This document shows positions 34,941 to 46,483 of a stretch of 64,000 bases of DNA, in pieces. The stretch's first letter is position 1. Each line of letters starts with the position of its first letter. Position numbers and translations under genes: made by a program. This stretch comes from Bidens hawaiensis (Eukaryota; Streptophyta; Magnoliopsida; Asterales; Asteraceae), in NCBI GenBank assembly GCA_021521415.1, contig JAIQDT010009037.1, positions 1 to 64,000 of the forward strand, read 5' to 3'. The notes under the pieces are model-generated. The model did not search any database. It saw nothing but the letters and a program-made list of their open reading frames with translations, and was not told where the DNA came from.

Positions 34941-35551
34941 ATTGGTTATAAAGAATTAGGATGTCTTTAAAAGATACCTAAAATATAACCAGTAGCTCAA
35001 GTATTATAGGATCTGAATATCAACTAATAATTTATAGTGACGAGATCTGGATGAACTTGGATGGACAAGTGAGTTATTATGGTCCGGAACATAATAACAG
35101 ACTTGTCCGCACGAGGGAATTCAGGGGAAGTCACGGGGAACATTAATAGGTAAAAATGGCAACATATGTGTAAAGTATATAATATTATTTATATGTGCTA
35201 ATGTGTATATATATATGTACATATCTTGTGGGTACATGTATTGAGAAATAGGACCCGGATAAGGAACCGGGGGATGAAATAATAAAAGTACCAAGGGTGC
35301 TGAAATTTCTAGAGCATCGGTTGGTGATAAGTCGGACTTATCGGGCCATAGTTATGATATTACCAAGTTAGATCTCCCGTTTGACATTAACCATAAATAT
35401 CTAGTAACCGTCACTCCCAACCGAAATTAATAAATCCCTTACCCTACCAATACCGGTACCGTATATCTTAATAACCCCCTATGTTCACCCGAACTGCTGA
35501 CCCTCACGTACGGACGAATCTGTACCTGAATCCATTTCTATTCCATTAAGA

Positions 35552-35582
<31 letters not shown>

Positions 35583-36340
35583 AATAAAATAAAGATAATA
35601 ATAATAACAATAATAAATTGGATAATAAATGAGCAGATAAAAATAATATATAGAAATATATATATATATATATATATGTAATTCTCACTCTCAAACATAT
35701 GAGACATGCCACCTCCAGATCGAGAATTACCGATTTTAGCAAACCTAGAACGCCTGAGGACATTGACTGAGCAAGTGATAGAGTTTCCCATAATAGTAAT
35801 TGATAATATTTGAAGGCAACCCATGTCGCGCGATTACCTTGAACCTTGCAACTCCCTATGTTATCCTTACATCCGTTAGATGCCTATACCCATGTATACT
35901 CGAATAGAATGGTTACCCATACACAAAGAGGTGTTGGAATCATTATAGCATAGTTGGCTGTTCGTTTGTAGGTGGTATACCGTGTATGCCGGATATACGA
36001 ATAGACACGGATATTATAACTCCGTGGTACGTAATCGTTGGTGCTCACGGTGAGCATGTATCGGTTATGCTGACATGCAGAAAGATATTGAAATCAAGCA
36101 TATTAAACATTGATCTTTGTTGAGAAAGATCTATATGTCAGTTGGTGACAAGGGTTATGAAACATATTTAAACGTTAACCGACGTCAGGTAAGTCCTTAT
36201 GATATTATATTTGTGGGACATATATACTAGATACTGGTATGTGTAATATGTATGATAATATTTGGTGTGTATATGTACCTGCTGTTATGATTGAACTGGT
36301 AACGAGTTATACGGTGAGATTAGTATTGATTACTGCGTAC
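34941..36340 (+). other. G3 leader
   Basis: Non-coding, with an (AAAT)n and (TA)n stretch at 35555-35680 that opens two artificial minus-strand frames. It shares GGTCCGGAACATAAT (about 35080) with the LARD tail. Confidence 0.7.
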
Positions 36341-37700
36341 GGGATGAGTACGGCAGAATGACATAAAAGGAGTAACTCCAATGATGGAGATTGATATGAT
36401 TCAGTGGATTGCTCAAAGATAGCAGATGATGATACCGAATGTCGTATCACAGATCACTGCTAGTGTTGATGCAAATGTGATCGCAGAATTATAGATCGAG
36501 CAATCACATGAAGATGAATATTTCAATTCTTAGTGGTACTACTAAGAGTGATAATGTCCCACCGAATATTATTATGACTACAAGCATTGGTTATAAACTA
36601 AACATGAATAGTAGTCGTGATAAATTAGATCCGGTATGAAGGATATGTTGTTGGTTGTGTTAGGAAATTATTTATAGTTTACTGATGGTAAAGGGAGGAA
36701 TGGATTAGCGAGTGGATAGAAAAGATCGAAATGGTTAAGGATATTGGTAAGAGTCTAGAACATTGTGTAGTGAAATATGCTACAGATATGTTGGTAGATT
36801 ATGTTGTATCATGATGGAACACGATGGTACAAAAGTATAGTTAGAAAATTTTTACTCAGATGATATGGTCAGAATTTAAAATTCTTGTGCTAGAGCACTT
36901 TTATTCGAGTAATTAAGTTCAGAGATTGGAAACTGAGCTATGAAAGATAGAAATGTTGTGTGCTGATCACTTAGAACACGCTAATAGTTTGAAGGAATTG
37001 TCATGTCTGGTAACATGGCTAATTACTTCTGAAACTAAGCGAAGTGAGCGCTATATTGGGGACTAACTCCATCGATAAGGAGTATAGTCAATCCTGTAAA
37101 ATATACAACCTTTGGAAGGATTGTGTCACAAGCCAGCATTGATATATTTAACTCTATGGGAAGCGGACTGGAAGGACGTTAGGTGAGACGTCGAGTGTTA
37201 AAGAAGAGAAATGATAAAGGTATAGTGCAAGATAGGCTTTTGAATAAGTAGGTATGTCCTACAACCCAGAATTATACTAAGACTAGTTCTGGTGTGAAAA
37301 CATGAACCGCATGAAGGGTCCTTCCCTAAATGTGGAAAATATGGTTATCGGCAGGAAGAAGAATATCGAGTGATAGTAGGCCACAGGTGTGGTAAAGATG
37401 AACGTAATGCCCCAATTGTAGAACCAATTGAAGCCATGTGAACCGGCGACCCCAACCCATTCGTGTACAACCACTCCGAACCCAACAACTTCAATAACAA
37501 TCCATCCAAAGAAATCAAATTATGCCAAACAGTTGTATTTGCTATGAAGGTGGCAGTACGGAACGTTTCAAGAGAAATTGCTCAAAGTTGAACCAAGGTG
37601 TCGTTGGAAGACGAACCTCATGACAAGCATCAACCTCTGATCAAGCAAGGAACCGTGCTTTTGTGAGTAATTCGAATAAAGCACGTCATGATCCAAAGGT
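36341..37700 (+). pseudogene. G3 gag, heavily decayed
   Basis: Residues recognisable only in short pieces over three frames: the N-terminal IAQR...QITASVDANV helix, the capsid piece VKDIGKSLEHCVVKYATDML with a WW-like segment, and a knuckle remnant CYEGGSTERFKRNC in which the second Cys is now Gly. More than ten stops interrupt it. Assignment comes from order and these blocks. Confidence 0.65.
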
Positions 37701-38020
37701 GGTATTAAGTATGTTGTAATTTTAAATCAATAGGCTTCATTGATATTTTTACGGTCATAGATAGAAGTTAGTTCCTGCTGACCTCCTATCATTTGGAAAG
37801 ATACCGATTAGTGAAACTATAGAACCCTATACTGTATAATCGCTAACGGTAAATCCCTAATGGTTAACTAAATTGTTCGGAATTGTCCTATTATTCTGAA
37901 CGATTAACCTTTCCGTTTTGACTTACGACCAGTAAAGTTAAGAAGTTTTGACGTAATAGTTAACATGGATTGGCTAACTCAACATGAAGCTGAAATCAAA
38001 TACGAAAAGAAGATGTTTCG
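37701..38020 (+). pseudogene. G3 protease region, barely recognisable
   Basis: The segment sits where the protease belongs. A motif resembling the post-flap MDWL (ACATGGATTGGCTA, near 37963-37976) is visible; no D-S-G active site is. Confidence 0.45.
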
Positions 38021-39420
38021 GTGATATGTAAATACCCAGAAGTTTTCCCAGAAGAACTTCCTGGATTACCGCTAACCCGACAGGTCGAATTCATAACCGA
38101 TTTAATACCTCAAGCTGGCTTTGTTGCTAAAGCATCTTACCGACTTGCACCAACTGAAATGCTAGAATTATTTGATAAGGTTTTATACGACCTAGTTAGT
38201 CACCATGGGGTGCACCAGTGTTATTTAGGAAATGAAGGACGGAAGTGTTAGGATATGTATTGACTAGGGAGAATGGAATAAAGTGACGATCAAGAATAGG
38301 TATTCACTTCTTCGAAGTAAATGATCTGTTTAACCAACTGCAAGGGGCGATTTATTTTTTAGAAAATTGATCTTAGATATAGTTATCACCAAATGAAAAT
38401 CCCAGAGGAGGACGTTGCAACAACAGCGTTTCGGACTCGTTACGGCCATTATTAATTCTTATTTATGCCGTTCGGGCTAACAAATGCGCCGGACTTCATG
38501 GGCCTCATGAATCGAGTCTGTAAACCCTACCTCGACAAATTCGTCATCGTGTTTATTGACGATATTTTGATCTACTTGAAAAGTAAAGAAGAGCACGAGC
38601 AGCACTTAAGAATAATTTTAGAGCTTCTGAATCAGGAGAAGTTGTATGCGAAATTCTCCAAGTGTAACTTCTGGTTACAAGAAGTGCAATTCCTCGGTCA
38701 CGTTGTAAACTACCATGGAATACACGTTGATCCGAGTAAGGTTGAAGTAATTGAGAATTGACAAGCGCCTAAACCGCCAAAGGAAATCCGCCAATTCTTA
38801 GGCTTAGCGGGATATTATCGTCAATTTATAGAGAACTTTTCCAGCATCGCCCAACCTTTAACTCTCCTGACTCAAGAGGATCGAAAGTATGAATGGGGAG
38901 AAGAGCAGGAAGCGGCGTTTCAAACGTTAAAGCAAAAATTGTGCCAATCGCCGATTTTAAGTCTCCCCGATGGAGACGATGGTTTTGTCGCGTATTGTGA
39001 CGCATCGCGTAGAGGGTTAGGATGCGTGTTGATGCAGAATAATAAGGTTATTGCCTATGCTTCCCGACAGTTGAAAGTACACGAGAAAAATTACACTACT
39101 CATGACTTCGAACTGGGAGCGGTTGTCTTCGCACCTAAAACCTAGAGACATTATCTCTACGGTACGAAGTGCACCATCTTCACTAATCATAAAAGTTTGC
39201 AGCACATATTCGATCAGAAAGAACTGAATATGAGGCAACAAAGATGAGTCGAGTTGTTAAGCGATTATGACTGTGACATCCGTTATCACCCCGGCAAGGC
39301 TAACGTTGTAGCCGATGCCTTGAGTAGGAAAGATCGGGTTAAGCCATTGCGAGTGCGAGCGCTGGGGATGATAGTCCAGTCGAACCTTTCGGACCTGATT
39401 CGAGTCGCTCAACGTGAGGC
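38021..39420 (+). pseudogene. G3 reverse transcriptase and RNase H, broken
   Basis: Blocks in order: PEVFPEELPGLPLTRQVEF (38021 frame), the fingers segment mostly shifted, [21 protein letters not shown], then [11 protein letters not shown] with catalytic FIDDILIY (38465-38761), [16 protein letters not shown] after an in-frame stop at 38759, RNase [16 protein letters not shown] (38939-39145), and [16 protein letters not shown]. The catalytic Asp pair is present. In-frame stops occur near 38759, 39145 and 39246, so the polyprotein is dead although long conserved stretches survive. Confidence 0.9.
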
Positions 39421-40660
39421 GTTGAAAGAGTAACAATTGGAAAAGGAGGGACCTTACGGCAATGAGAAGAATTTCGAACAGCGCGTGGACGAAATTCTCT
39501 ACTTCAAAAATCGGGTTTGGATCCCGACCCTCCATGACCTTCGTGAATTAATCATGGACGAAGCGCATAGATCGAAATATTCATACATCCCTGATCGGAT
39601 TAGACTATTGATGATACGAATATCTGAAAGGATTTTATTATTGGCCGAGTTTGGAAAAAGATATGGTTACGTATGTTGATGAATATTTAAGTTATGCAGG
39701 AGATAAGGCTACACACCGAAAACCCTAGGGAACGCCACAACGACAGAAAATTCGCCAATGATAGTGGGAATAAATTACAATGGACTTCGGGACGCAAATT
39801 CCCAAGATATATCAAAGGCATGATGTAAATTGGGTAATCGCGGATCGATTAACCAATCCTCGCATTTCATCCCAATCCACGACGATTACCACAATGAATT
39901 CTCGCTCAAATTCATGATGGTGAAATGGTATCTCGTCGTAGAGTACCATTTTCAATTATCTCATATCGAAATAGTCATCCTACTTCCATGATTGGAAGGC
40001 GGGGAAGGAAGCATCGAGAGCTTGAAGCTTTCTATGGGTGAAGTAATTATCACAAATTTGTTAAATTGAAAATGGGCGTCAATCGAGCCATAAGATTTGA
40101 ATTGATTCGAGAAACAACCAATTGGATTTATAATATTTAAGATAAGTTGAAAGCAGCGCGAGATTGGCAAAGGATTTATGCCAACATTCAAAGGAAACCA
40201 TTGTCATGGGAAAGAGGTGACAAGGCATTTTTAAGGCATCACCTTAGAGAGGTGATATGAGGTTTGGCAAAACCGAAAAATAGCTCCTTAATATATTGGA
40301 CCTCATGAGACTATCTCCATGATTGGTCATCTAGTTTATCGATTAAAGTACTCCAGGGGCTAAGTACTATACATGATGTTTTGCCATGTATACGGATTGA
40401 AAAGTACCTAAGCGATGAGGCAACGAAAGTACTATTAATGGAGGTACTCATAGAAGACATGCTTGTTATCATAAATAATTCCGTAGAGATAGTAGACGGG
40501 AAAACTAAACAGTTTGGACATAACAAGGTTTATCGATTAAGATTAAGTGGAATTCACAGCGAGGACCAGATTATATCTGGTAACGCGAGGGTGAATTCTG
40601 AAGGAAAAACCCCCCACATTTCTCTCGGAAGGGATAGTGGGCGTGTAAAATTTCGATGAC
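39421..40660 (+). pseudogene. G3 integrase, decayed and partly deleted
   Basis: The frame 39437-39679 shows the zinc-domain approach (FKNRVWIPTLHDLRELIMDEAH). The HHCC and catalytic core are mostly missing or unreadable; only MDFG...NWVIADRLTN-like text marks the core near 39780-39850. The C-terminal GPF/Y-like module (IGPHETISMIG and VYRLKYS) is near 40295-40350. The frame 40381-40659 covers the tail before the polypurine tract. Confidence 0.65.
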
Positions 40661-40671
40661 GAAATTTCTTA

Positions 40672-40683
40672 ACGGGGGGAGAA
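40672..40683 (+). other. G3 polypurine tract
   Basis: AACGGGGGGAGAA directly before the 3' LTR, preceded by the TGACGAAATTTC block typical of these gypsy 3' ends. Confidence 0.9.
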
Positions 40684-43600
40684 TGTAACGATTCCGACGA
40701 AAACCGGTATACCCTAACCGGTAGACAATAGTTACGTTATATTTAATGTCTGGTGCACGAATTACCATAGTAATTATACGAGAATACAGGGTTCACTGTA
40801 TTGATTGTACGTGAATATATAATTCATCGTATTGATTATGCGATTAATCGATCGATAATTATTGAAACCCGAACGAATCGAGGATTTAATTATAGACGAT
40901 ATCTACAATATTTAGTGATTTTACGAAGCATTAATGCTTCGGGATAAGTAAAGTACGGCACAGAAAAAGAATTTCGATTTAATGGTACGTCGGTACATTA
41001 AACGAAACCTTCAATACCAAACCGAGCAAGAGATGATCGATCAAGCCGAAAAAGATGTGCGATAATTAATAATATGATGTTTTAAGTTAATAAAAGTCAC
41101 GGTTTAAGTTTTTAAAGTTTTTAAATCGGTTTTATATAAATTTCATTTTTAAGCCGAAAAACGACCGTTTTAGCCTCGTTTTAAGCCGAATTAAACATTT
41201 AACCGAAAAACGAACCGAACCAGATTATCCAAAACATTATCCGGATTACGAGAATCCAAATGTGTGGATAGGAATGAAGAGGTGGGTCCCACCCCACCCC
41301 TCCTTAGTTGCGACCGGCCCAAAGGGTCTCCCCATTCATTCATTTCTTTTTTTTTCACAAACACTTCAACAATCTTGAATCCTCTCCACTTGATGATCTA
41401 AAACCGAGAGTTTGTAGCAAGAAAACAAGGTAAAGAATCGGGTTAATCACGTTTCCATCTTCGTTTCTTGAGTTTGTTTGCAAGAAAATGAGGTTTCAAA
41501 GATGAAAACCGATTCTTGCATGATCAAGTGATGTATACGGGTTATACAAGGGATCTTGGTCCAAGAAAGGAGTTAAACGAACCGAGAACGAATTTTTACG
41601 GTTAAATCTTTGTTTTTAAAGCAATAACCGAAACTATAGTTTAAGAGGCTTGATCGTGAGTGTAACTTGCTTGGTATTGTGGTATGTTGGTTGTAGGTTC
41701 TGTGTTTAGTGGTAGATAAGGCGGAAAGACGAGTTTGTAGCTTGTAGTAGCGGAAAACGAAAGGTATATTCGGTTTATGTTCGGTTTTGGAGATTTGGAC
41801 AGATTATTGATGGTTTAGAGTTAGGTCATGAAATTTGACAGAGGTGTTAAACATATGAAAATAAGAGTTCTGTGAATTTTTGGTAATTTTTGGACAAAGG
41901 ATGAATATTTGGTGAATTTAATGCTCGGTTTTGGCCAAAAATGGTGAAAAATAGTTAAATATCATGAAATATTCTGGGAAATTTCAGATAAGCTTTTTAT
42001 AACATGTATAAGTCACACACAAAATTTTAGGTCAGTTGGAGAAGTCTAAGTAGGCTTTTCGGTTAAACGAGTTCTAGGATTTTCTAGCTCGGTTTTAGTG
42101 AAAATGGCCTGTAAAAAGAGATTTTGGTTCTGGAAAAATTACAGGGGACTATGTGGATGGCAGGGGACATCCAGGAAAATTTGGGATTTTTCTAAGGTCG
42201 TTTGGTATTTACGACATATTTAGTGTTTAAATGGTGTTTAAAAATAGATAAATAAATTTTAAATATAAAAATTAATTCTGGAAATATTTTTATAAAATTC
42301 CCCACTGTCAAAAAGTGATTTGTGCAAAATTTCAAGATCCGAGATTAAACGGATAATTATTTGTGCAAAAACAAACTTTTAAAGTTTAAAACGCGTAAAC
42401 CGGTAAAGTTCGCTTAAATGAACTGACTGGTGTATAAAAACCCTAAAAATGAACTATTTACATATAACTGAGTTAATCAAGTAAAAATAAATCATCCGAA
42501 AATAATTCGGATGATTTGGGTAATTTTAAACGATTTAACAGTTTCCGGTACGCCAAAGACGGAAACGGGTCCCGCGGCCAATCGGGGAGTCTAAACCGAG
42601 CTCAAATTTCACAACTTTAATTAAATTATCAGTCAACCACTACTTTCAGGTCGTGTGTGACCAAACTCATTTCTGAAACGTAAAAACGGATAACCGTGCT
42701 AGGCACGCAAAACGAGAAAACCGACTAATAGTAATTGTGACCATGGAACTCTAAACGATATCACAATCTGAGTCCGGAGAAGTGTTTCTGGGTTAACATT
42801 GCCCCCAGAACGGGTACAGTGCTGGGTTAACAGTGTCCCCAGATGTACCGGTTAACTTGGTTAAAGTTATATTAATAATGAGTGTATAGTAACGATCTTA
42901 GGGATCATATTACAGATTGGATGTGTTAACTGATAATGATTATTGTTACCTGCTTGCATGTGCTAAGGTGAGTTTCACAAGCCCCTTTTTCTGAACTGTT
43001 TTTAAATATTTTCCCGGGGCGGAAAGCATGTTATTATTGAAATCTTTAAGTACATACTGAACGCATGGATTTGCGTGTATTTATATATGTTTTATTGTAC
43101 GGGAATCGTACGGAAATGTACTAAGATGGTAATTGTCTGAGTTGCTAACATTCTAAGGCCCCGGAACACGAGTGATTAACTGAAAGCCGATAGAGTGTGG
43201 ATAGTACTATTGGTTTGACAAACCCAATTGGTCCAGCATGGATTTGCTGATGTTTCCCAGCCAGTTGCACATGTCTATTTTGTTGTTGATATATATTTTG
43301 CTATGTAATGTTAGACATAGCGGTTTGGGGCAGGTCCGTGGGCGGGGGATATGCCACGGGGGTTGTGTGTGATATTCAGAGGTTTCACTTGTGGGCTCAG
43401 CATAATTACATCGATAATATTATATTTTGATAATGATTTATCATGGTTTACTCGAATTGTGAAACTCACCAACTATTCGTAGTTGACCCGTTTTCTCACA
43501 TGCTTTTCAGGTACAAATTAAGATGAAGTGATTGCTTACGTGCTAAGTGCTTGATGTGTGTAAGATTTGCGGGCGGGATGTTAGGATACATTATAATAAA

Positions 43601-43775
43601 CAGAATTATGTATCGTATTGTATGATGTGTGTATCACCTAGATGGTAATGAAATACGAGATAATGTAATTTGAGGTTTAGTAATGTAGTCAGTTTTCTTT
43701 ATAAACAATGTTGTTGATATCAGAGTTGTCTGTTGCATCCCGTTTACGTTTCCACTGCGATTGCGGGGTGTTACA
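40684..43775 (+). repeat. G3 3' LTR
   Basis: Same start, end, hairpin (42489-42517) and repeats as the 5' copy. Differences are scattered single bases and a few short indels. Confidence 0.95.
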
Positions 43776-43780
43776 GAAAA

Positions 43781-44104
43781 ATACCAAAAGAATTGTGCTA
43801 AAGATTGGGTTACGGGTTCAAAAAGTTGGTCAAAATTGATAAAGAACAAGTTTGCTTCTCATGGCATAAAAGTTTGTGCAACAACCTTTGACCTAGTACG
43901 GATAAGGTTAGGTGAAAACAGATCCCAAGGAAGATTTGCTTTCAGAAAGATAAAATTCTTTCGCTTCGCTTAGGATCCTTTCGCTTCGCACAAGACTGTT
44001 TCGCTTCGCTTGGAGCTGCTTCGCTTCGCTTGTAGCTCTTTTGTGCAAAAAAGTTGATTGTTTTGAAGATTAAGCTTTGTTGAAGGCTTGTAACTACTTA
44101 GACC
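43781..44104 (+). other. copia-1 leader right of G3
   Basis: Resumes the copia-1 leader after the GAAAA duplication. The last 150 bp before gag contain four 20-bp units beginning TCGCTTCGC. A short frame at 43761-43973 spans the junction and is not a gene. Confidence 0.7.
43961..44040. repeat. Four-unit 20-bp tandem repeat with TCGCTTCGC
   Basis: TCGCTTCGC starts at 43961, 43981, 44001 and 44021, exactly 20 bp apart; the remaining 11 bases of each unit vary. A related repeat lies after pol at 53420-53545. Confidence 0.9.
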
Positions 44105-45058
44105 ATGGCTAGCACTGATTCAGAACTATTGAAGGGTTATTTGCTGTTGGAAAACCAAGTAGGAACCCCCACAAAGCCTCCAAAATATATGACCTTAGAC
44201 GATAACTTTGCAGATTTCAAATGGAGATTTATGAATTATATCTCTTTGACTGAGACTAACTTGTTGAGATGCTTTGAACAAGGTCCTCATGTTCCAGTGA
44301 CTCGCAGTGATGCCGGGGAACAACTTAAGGCTCCAGAAAACTATGATCAAGCAGACAGTGACCTGTTAGCTCAAGATAAGAAGGCCTATCTCATATTGAC
44401 TGTTTGTCTTTCAAACAAAATCTCTGAAACACTTCGCGAACACACAAGTGCCAAGGGTCTGTGGGAAGCACTTGTTGAAAAGGTTGAGGGCAATGCCGAA
44501 ATCAGGGAAAACAAAAAGGCCCTGTTAAAAGAAGAGTTCAATATGTTTAATCATCTTCAAGGTGAAGCTGTTTTGGAGTTGGTAAAAAGATTTGAGAAGT
44601 TGATGGTAAGAATTAGGGCTGCAAATGTCAACATTGCAAATGCCGAGGTCAACCACAAGTTGATGAACTCTTTGTCATACAGCTGGAGTACCAATACTGT
44701 CACGATCAAGAGAACTACCAATCTAAACATGATGACAAACATTGATTTGATATCCACTATCAAGTCATTTGAAATGGATGAGCAGATGAGAATGAACAAT
44801 CATCTCAGTTCACTGAATCAAGCTGGAGTAAGTACTGCCACCTCGATGCAAACTGCTTTTATAAGCAAAGCTCAACCGAATGTGTATTCCGTGACCACTC
44901 CCAAGTACTCCTCATGTGTTCCTTCACAACCAACAGCATTCATCTCAACAACAAATCAATCAGATTCTTTAAATATAAGCTCGTTCCAAAAGGCGGTCGA
45001 CAGTGCAGTTGCCCAAGCCCTAAAAGCTCAAGGGATTTCATCATCTTCAAAACCTTAA
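44105..45058 (+). CDS. copia-1 gag, capsid part
   Basis: The 317-codon frame begins MASTDSELLKGY. Residues about 35-200 form the copia gag (UBN2-like) domain: a W in the first helix, LL/AYLILTVCLS, the AKGLWEAL segment and FNMFNHLQGEAVLELVKRFEKLM. The C-terminal 100 residues are Ser/Thr/Gln-rich. It ends with a TAA, but the downstream 180 bp keep coding character in the same style (EALPMLNESN...), so the stop at 45058 is probably a mutation. The ATG is well placed, close to the end of a leader. Capsid proteins form the virus-like particle. Confidence 0.85.
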   Translation: MASTDSELLKGYLLLENQVGTPTKPPKYMTLDDNFADFKWRFMNYISLTETNLLRCFEQGPHVPVTRSDAGEQLKAPENYDQADSDLLAQDKKAYLILTVCLSNKISETLREHTSAKGLWEALVEKVEGNAEIRENKKALLKEEFNMFNHLQGEAVLELVKRFEKLMVRIRAANVNIANAEVNHKLMNSLSYSWSTNTVTIKRTTNLNMMTNIDLISTIKSFEMDEQMRMNNHLSSLNQAGVSTATSMQTAFISKAQPNVYSVTTPKYSSCVPSQPTAFISTTNQSDSLNISSFQKAVDSAVAQALKAQGISSSSKP

Positions 45059-45247
45059 CCAAGCAAGCCTTCAAGTTTCTGTGAAGCATTACCTATGCTA
45101 AATGAATCCAACATCGCAATAGTTCATGCTTTTCTTTCAAGCCATGAAGAGTTGATGAAAGGAAATCTATTGCCACCTCAGTTTGAAGCTAGAGACTTGA
45201 GGGATATCAATCAGAAAGATCTTGAGAAGATAGATATCAAATAGCAG
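45059..45247 (+). pseudogene. copia-1 gag linker between stop codons
   Basis: Same-frame text continues after the stop at 45056-45058 (HAFLSSHEELMKGNLLPPQF) to a second stop at about 45242. It is the middle of a Sirevirus-like gag. Confidence 0.7.
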
Positions 45248-45550
45248 ATGGCAATGGCGGTGCAAAGGGCTACTAAATTCATGAAAACGTACGGGAAGGA
45301 TAGCTTTAATGATTCAGACAAGAAAAGGATCATGTTTGACAAGTCAAAGCTACGTTGCTACAACTGTGGTGAGATGGGTCACTTTTCCCGAGAATGCACG
45401 AATCCTTCAAAACCTGCCAATGATATTCGTGTGACTGAGGTGACAGAGGAGGAGAACGGTAAGGCTACAGGAAAAAGGCATGAGATGCAGAAACCAAGCA
45501 GCTCATCACAAAGAATTGGAGGTTATCCACACAAGGGCAACTCAAGCTAA
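45248..45550 (+). pseudogene. copia-1 gag first zinc knuckle
   Basis: The 100-codon frame, in phase with the linker, has the perfect knuckle CYNCGEMGHFSRECTN at about residues 38-53, preceded by a basic KFMKTYGK/KSKLR region. It ends at a stop near 45548, after which the open frame shifts. Nucleocapsid role, RNA binding, is known for the family. Confidence 0.85.
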
Positions 45551-45592
45551 AACTCAAAAGCCCTTGTCTCTCAATCGGAGGTCCAAATTGGT

Positions 45593-46081
45593 GTGGATTG
45601 GGATGATCAATTCCAAGAGCTGCAGAATCCACTTAACATGGCTGGTATGGCTATCACAGACAATGAAGCTTCCTCATCTGCTGCTGCAAGTTCTGATGCG
45701 TCACCATCAGACGAGGTAAAAAGAAATCTATGCACTGAAGCTTGCGTAAATAAAGTTACATATTATAGATATCTTCAGGACGAAGTTTTGAAAGACAACG
45801 CAAAAGTTTTTCAACTAAATGCTGAATATGTAAAGGCTGACAAGATATATGTTGAAAAGATTAAAACACATCACGATGATGTTGCAAATCTTAAACTTAA
45901 AATCTTTCAAGGAGAGCACAATGTCATCTATTACAAAGACATTGTAAATAAATTAAAAGACGAAATTGAAAAGTTGAAACTTGATCTTTCTGATAAACGG
46001 GAAAAAGAAAAACAAGTTAAAAGATTTGTGGCATCATCTGAACAATTAGATGATCTTATCAAAGCTCAGAGAAGTACTTAA
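45593..46081 (+). pseudogene. copia-1 gag coiled-coil segment
   Basis: The 162-codon frame begins in the WDDQFQELQNP block seen after the first knuckle of Sirevirus gag, with a Ser/Ala-rich patch (ASSSAAASSDAS). From about residue 50 onward a long heptad-rich region (YYRYLQDEVLKDNAKVF... to KLKDEIEKLKLDLSDKREKE) predicts a coiled coil. It ends at a stop at 46081. A typical Sirevirus gag is unusually long and includes this segment. Confidence 0.7.
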
Positions 46082-46114
46082 GTTAAAACGGGACTAGCAT
46101 GTGATTACTTAGCG

Positions 46115-46483
46115 GTGCCCCCACCATTGAATGATAATTACACTTTCCTACCCCATTTTAGCTATAATACTTCTCCTGATGAAGAGATGGCATATGGTAT
46201 TGGTAAAATACCAAAACCAGTGAAATTCGTTTCAGCCGCCTCTCCATCAACAGCTCAAATTTCGTCATCTGATATTTCTAACGTCAACATGTCTTGTATA
46301 GCAGGTGATGTAAGTGGTAGGAAGGTTAACCAGGATTGTAAATCAAAGGGAGTGTTGGAACCACGTTTTGAATCTTGTGTGGGTCTAACAAAAACAATTA
46401 ACAATCCTATCTGTGACAAAGTGTGTGAATCAATGATAGGAAGTTTAATATCTAGATCAAATGATGTATTTTGTGAATCATAA
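46115..46483 (+). pseudogene. copia-1 gag, Ser-rich segment
   Basis: The 122-codon frame starts from PPPLNDNYTFLP and runs through Ser/Asn-rich text to a TAA at 46483. Related text (FNHNYTSNPNDDL) occurs at the same place in copia-2, supporting that it is part of gag and not a separate gene. Confidence 0.65.

Larger units (their letters stand above)
31829..43775 (+). mobile_element. Gypsy element G3 nested in the copia-1 leader
   Basis: Perfect 5-bp target duplication GAAAA (31824-31828 and 43776-43780), LTRs of 3094 and 3092 bp, primer site, gag, protease region, RT, RNase H, partial integrase and polypurine tract. Internal region is 5.76 kb. The LTRs differ by roughly one percent by eye, yet the coding region is riddled with stops, so G3 was probably defective when it inserted and was copied using proteins from another element. 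Confidence 0.95.

Noticed and set aside
35485..35824. Two 92-codon minus-strand frames rich in Tyr, Ile and Leu
   Set aside because: Created by (AAAT)n and (TA)n runs in the G3 leader.
43961..44040. Short regular repeats resembling a CRISPR array
   Set aside because: Units are 20 bp with 9-bp conserved part, in a plant retroelement leader; no spacer-sized unique sequences or cas genes.
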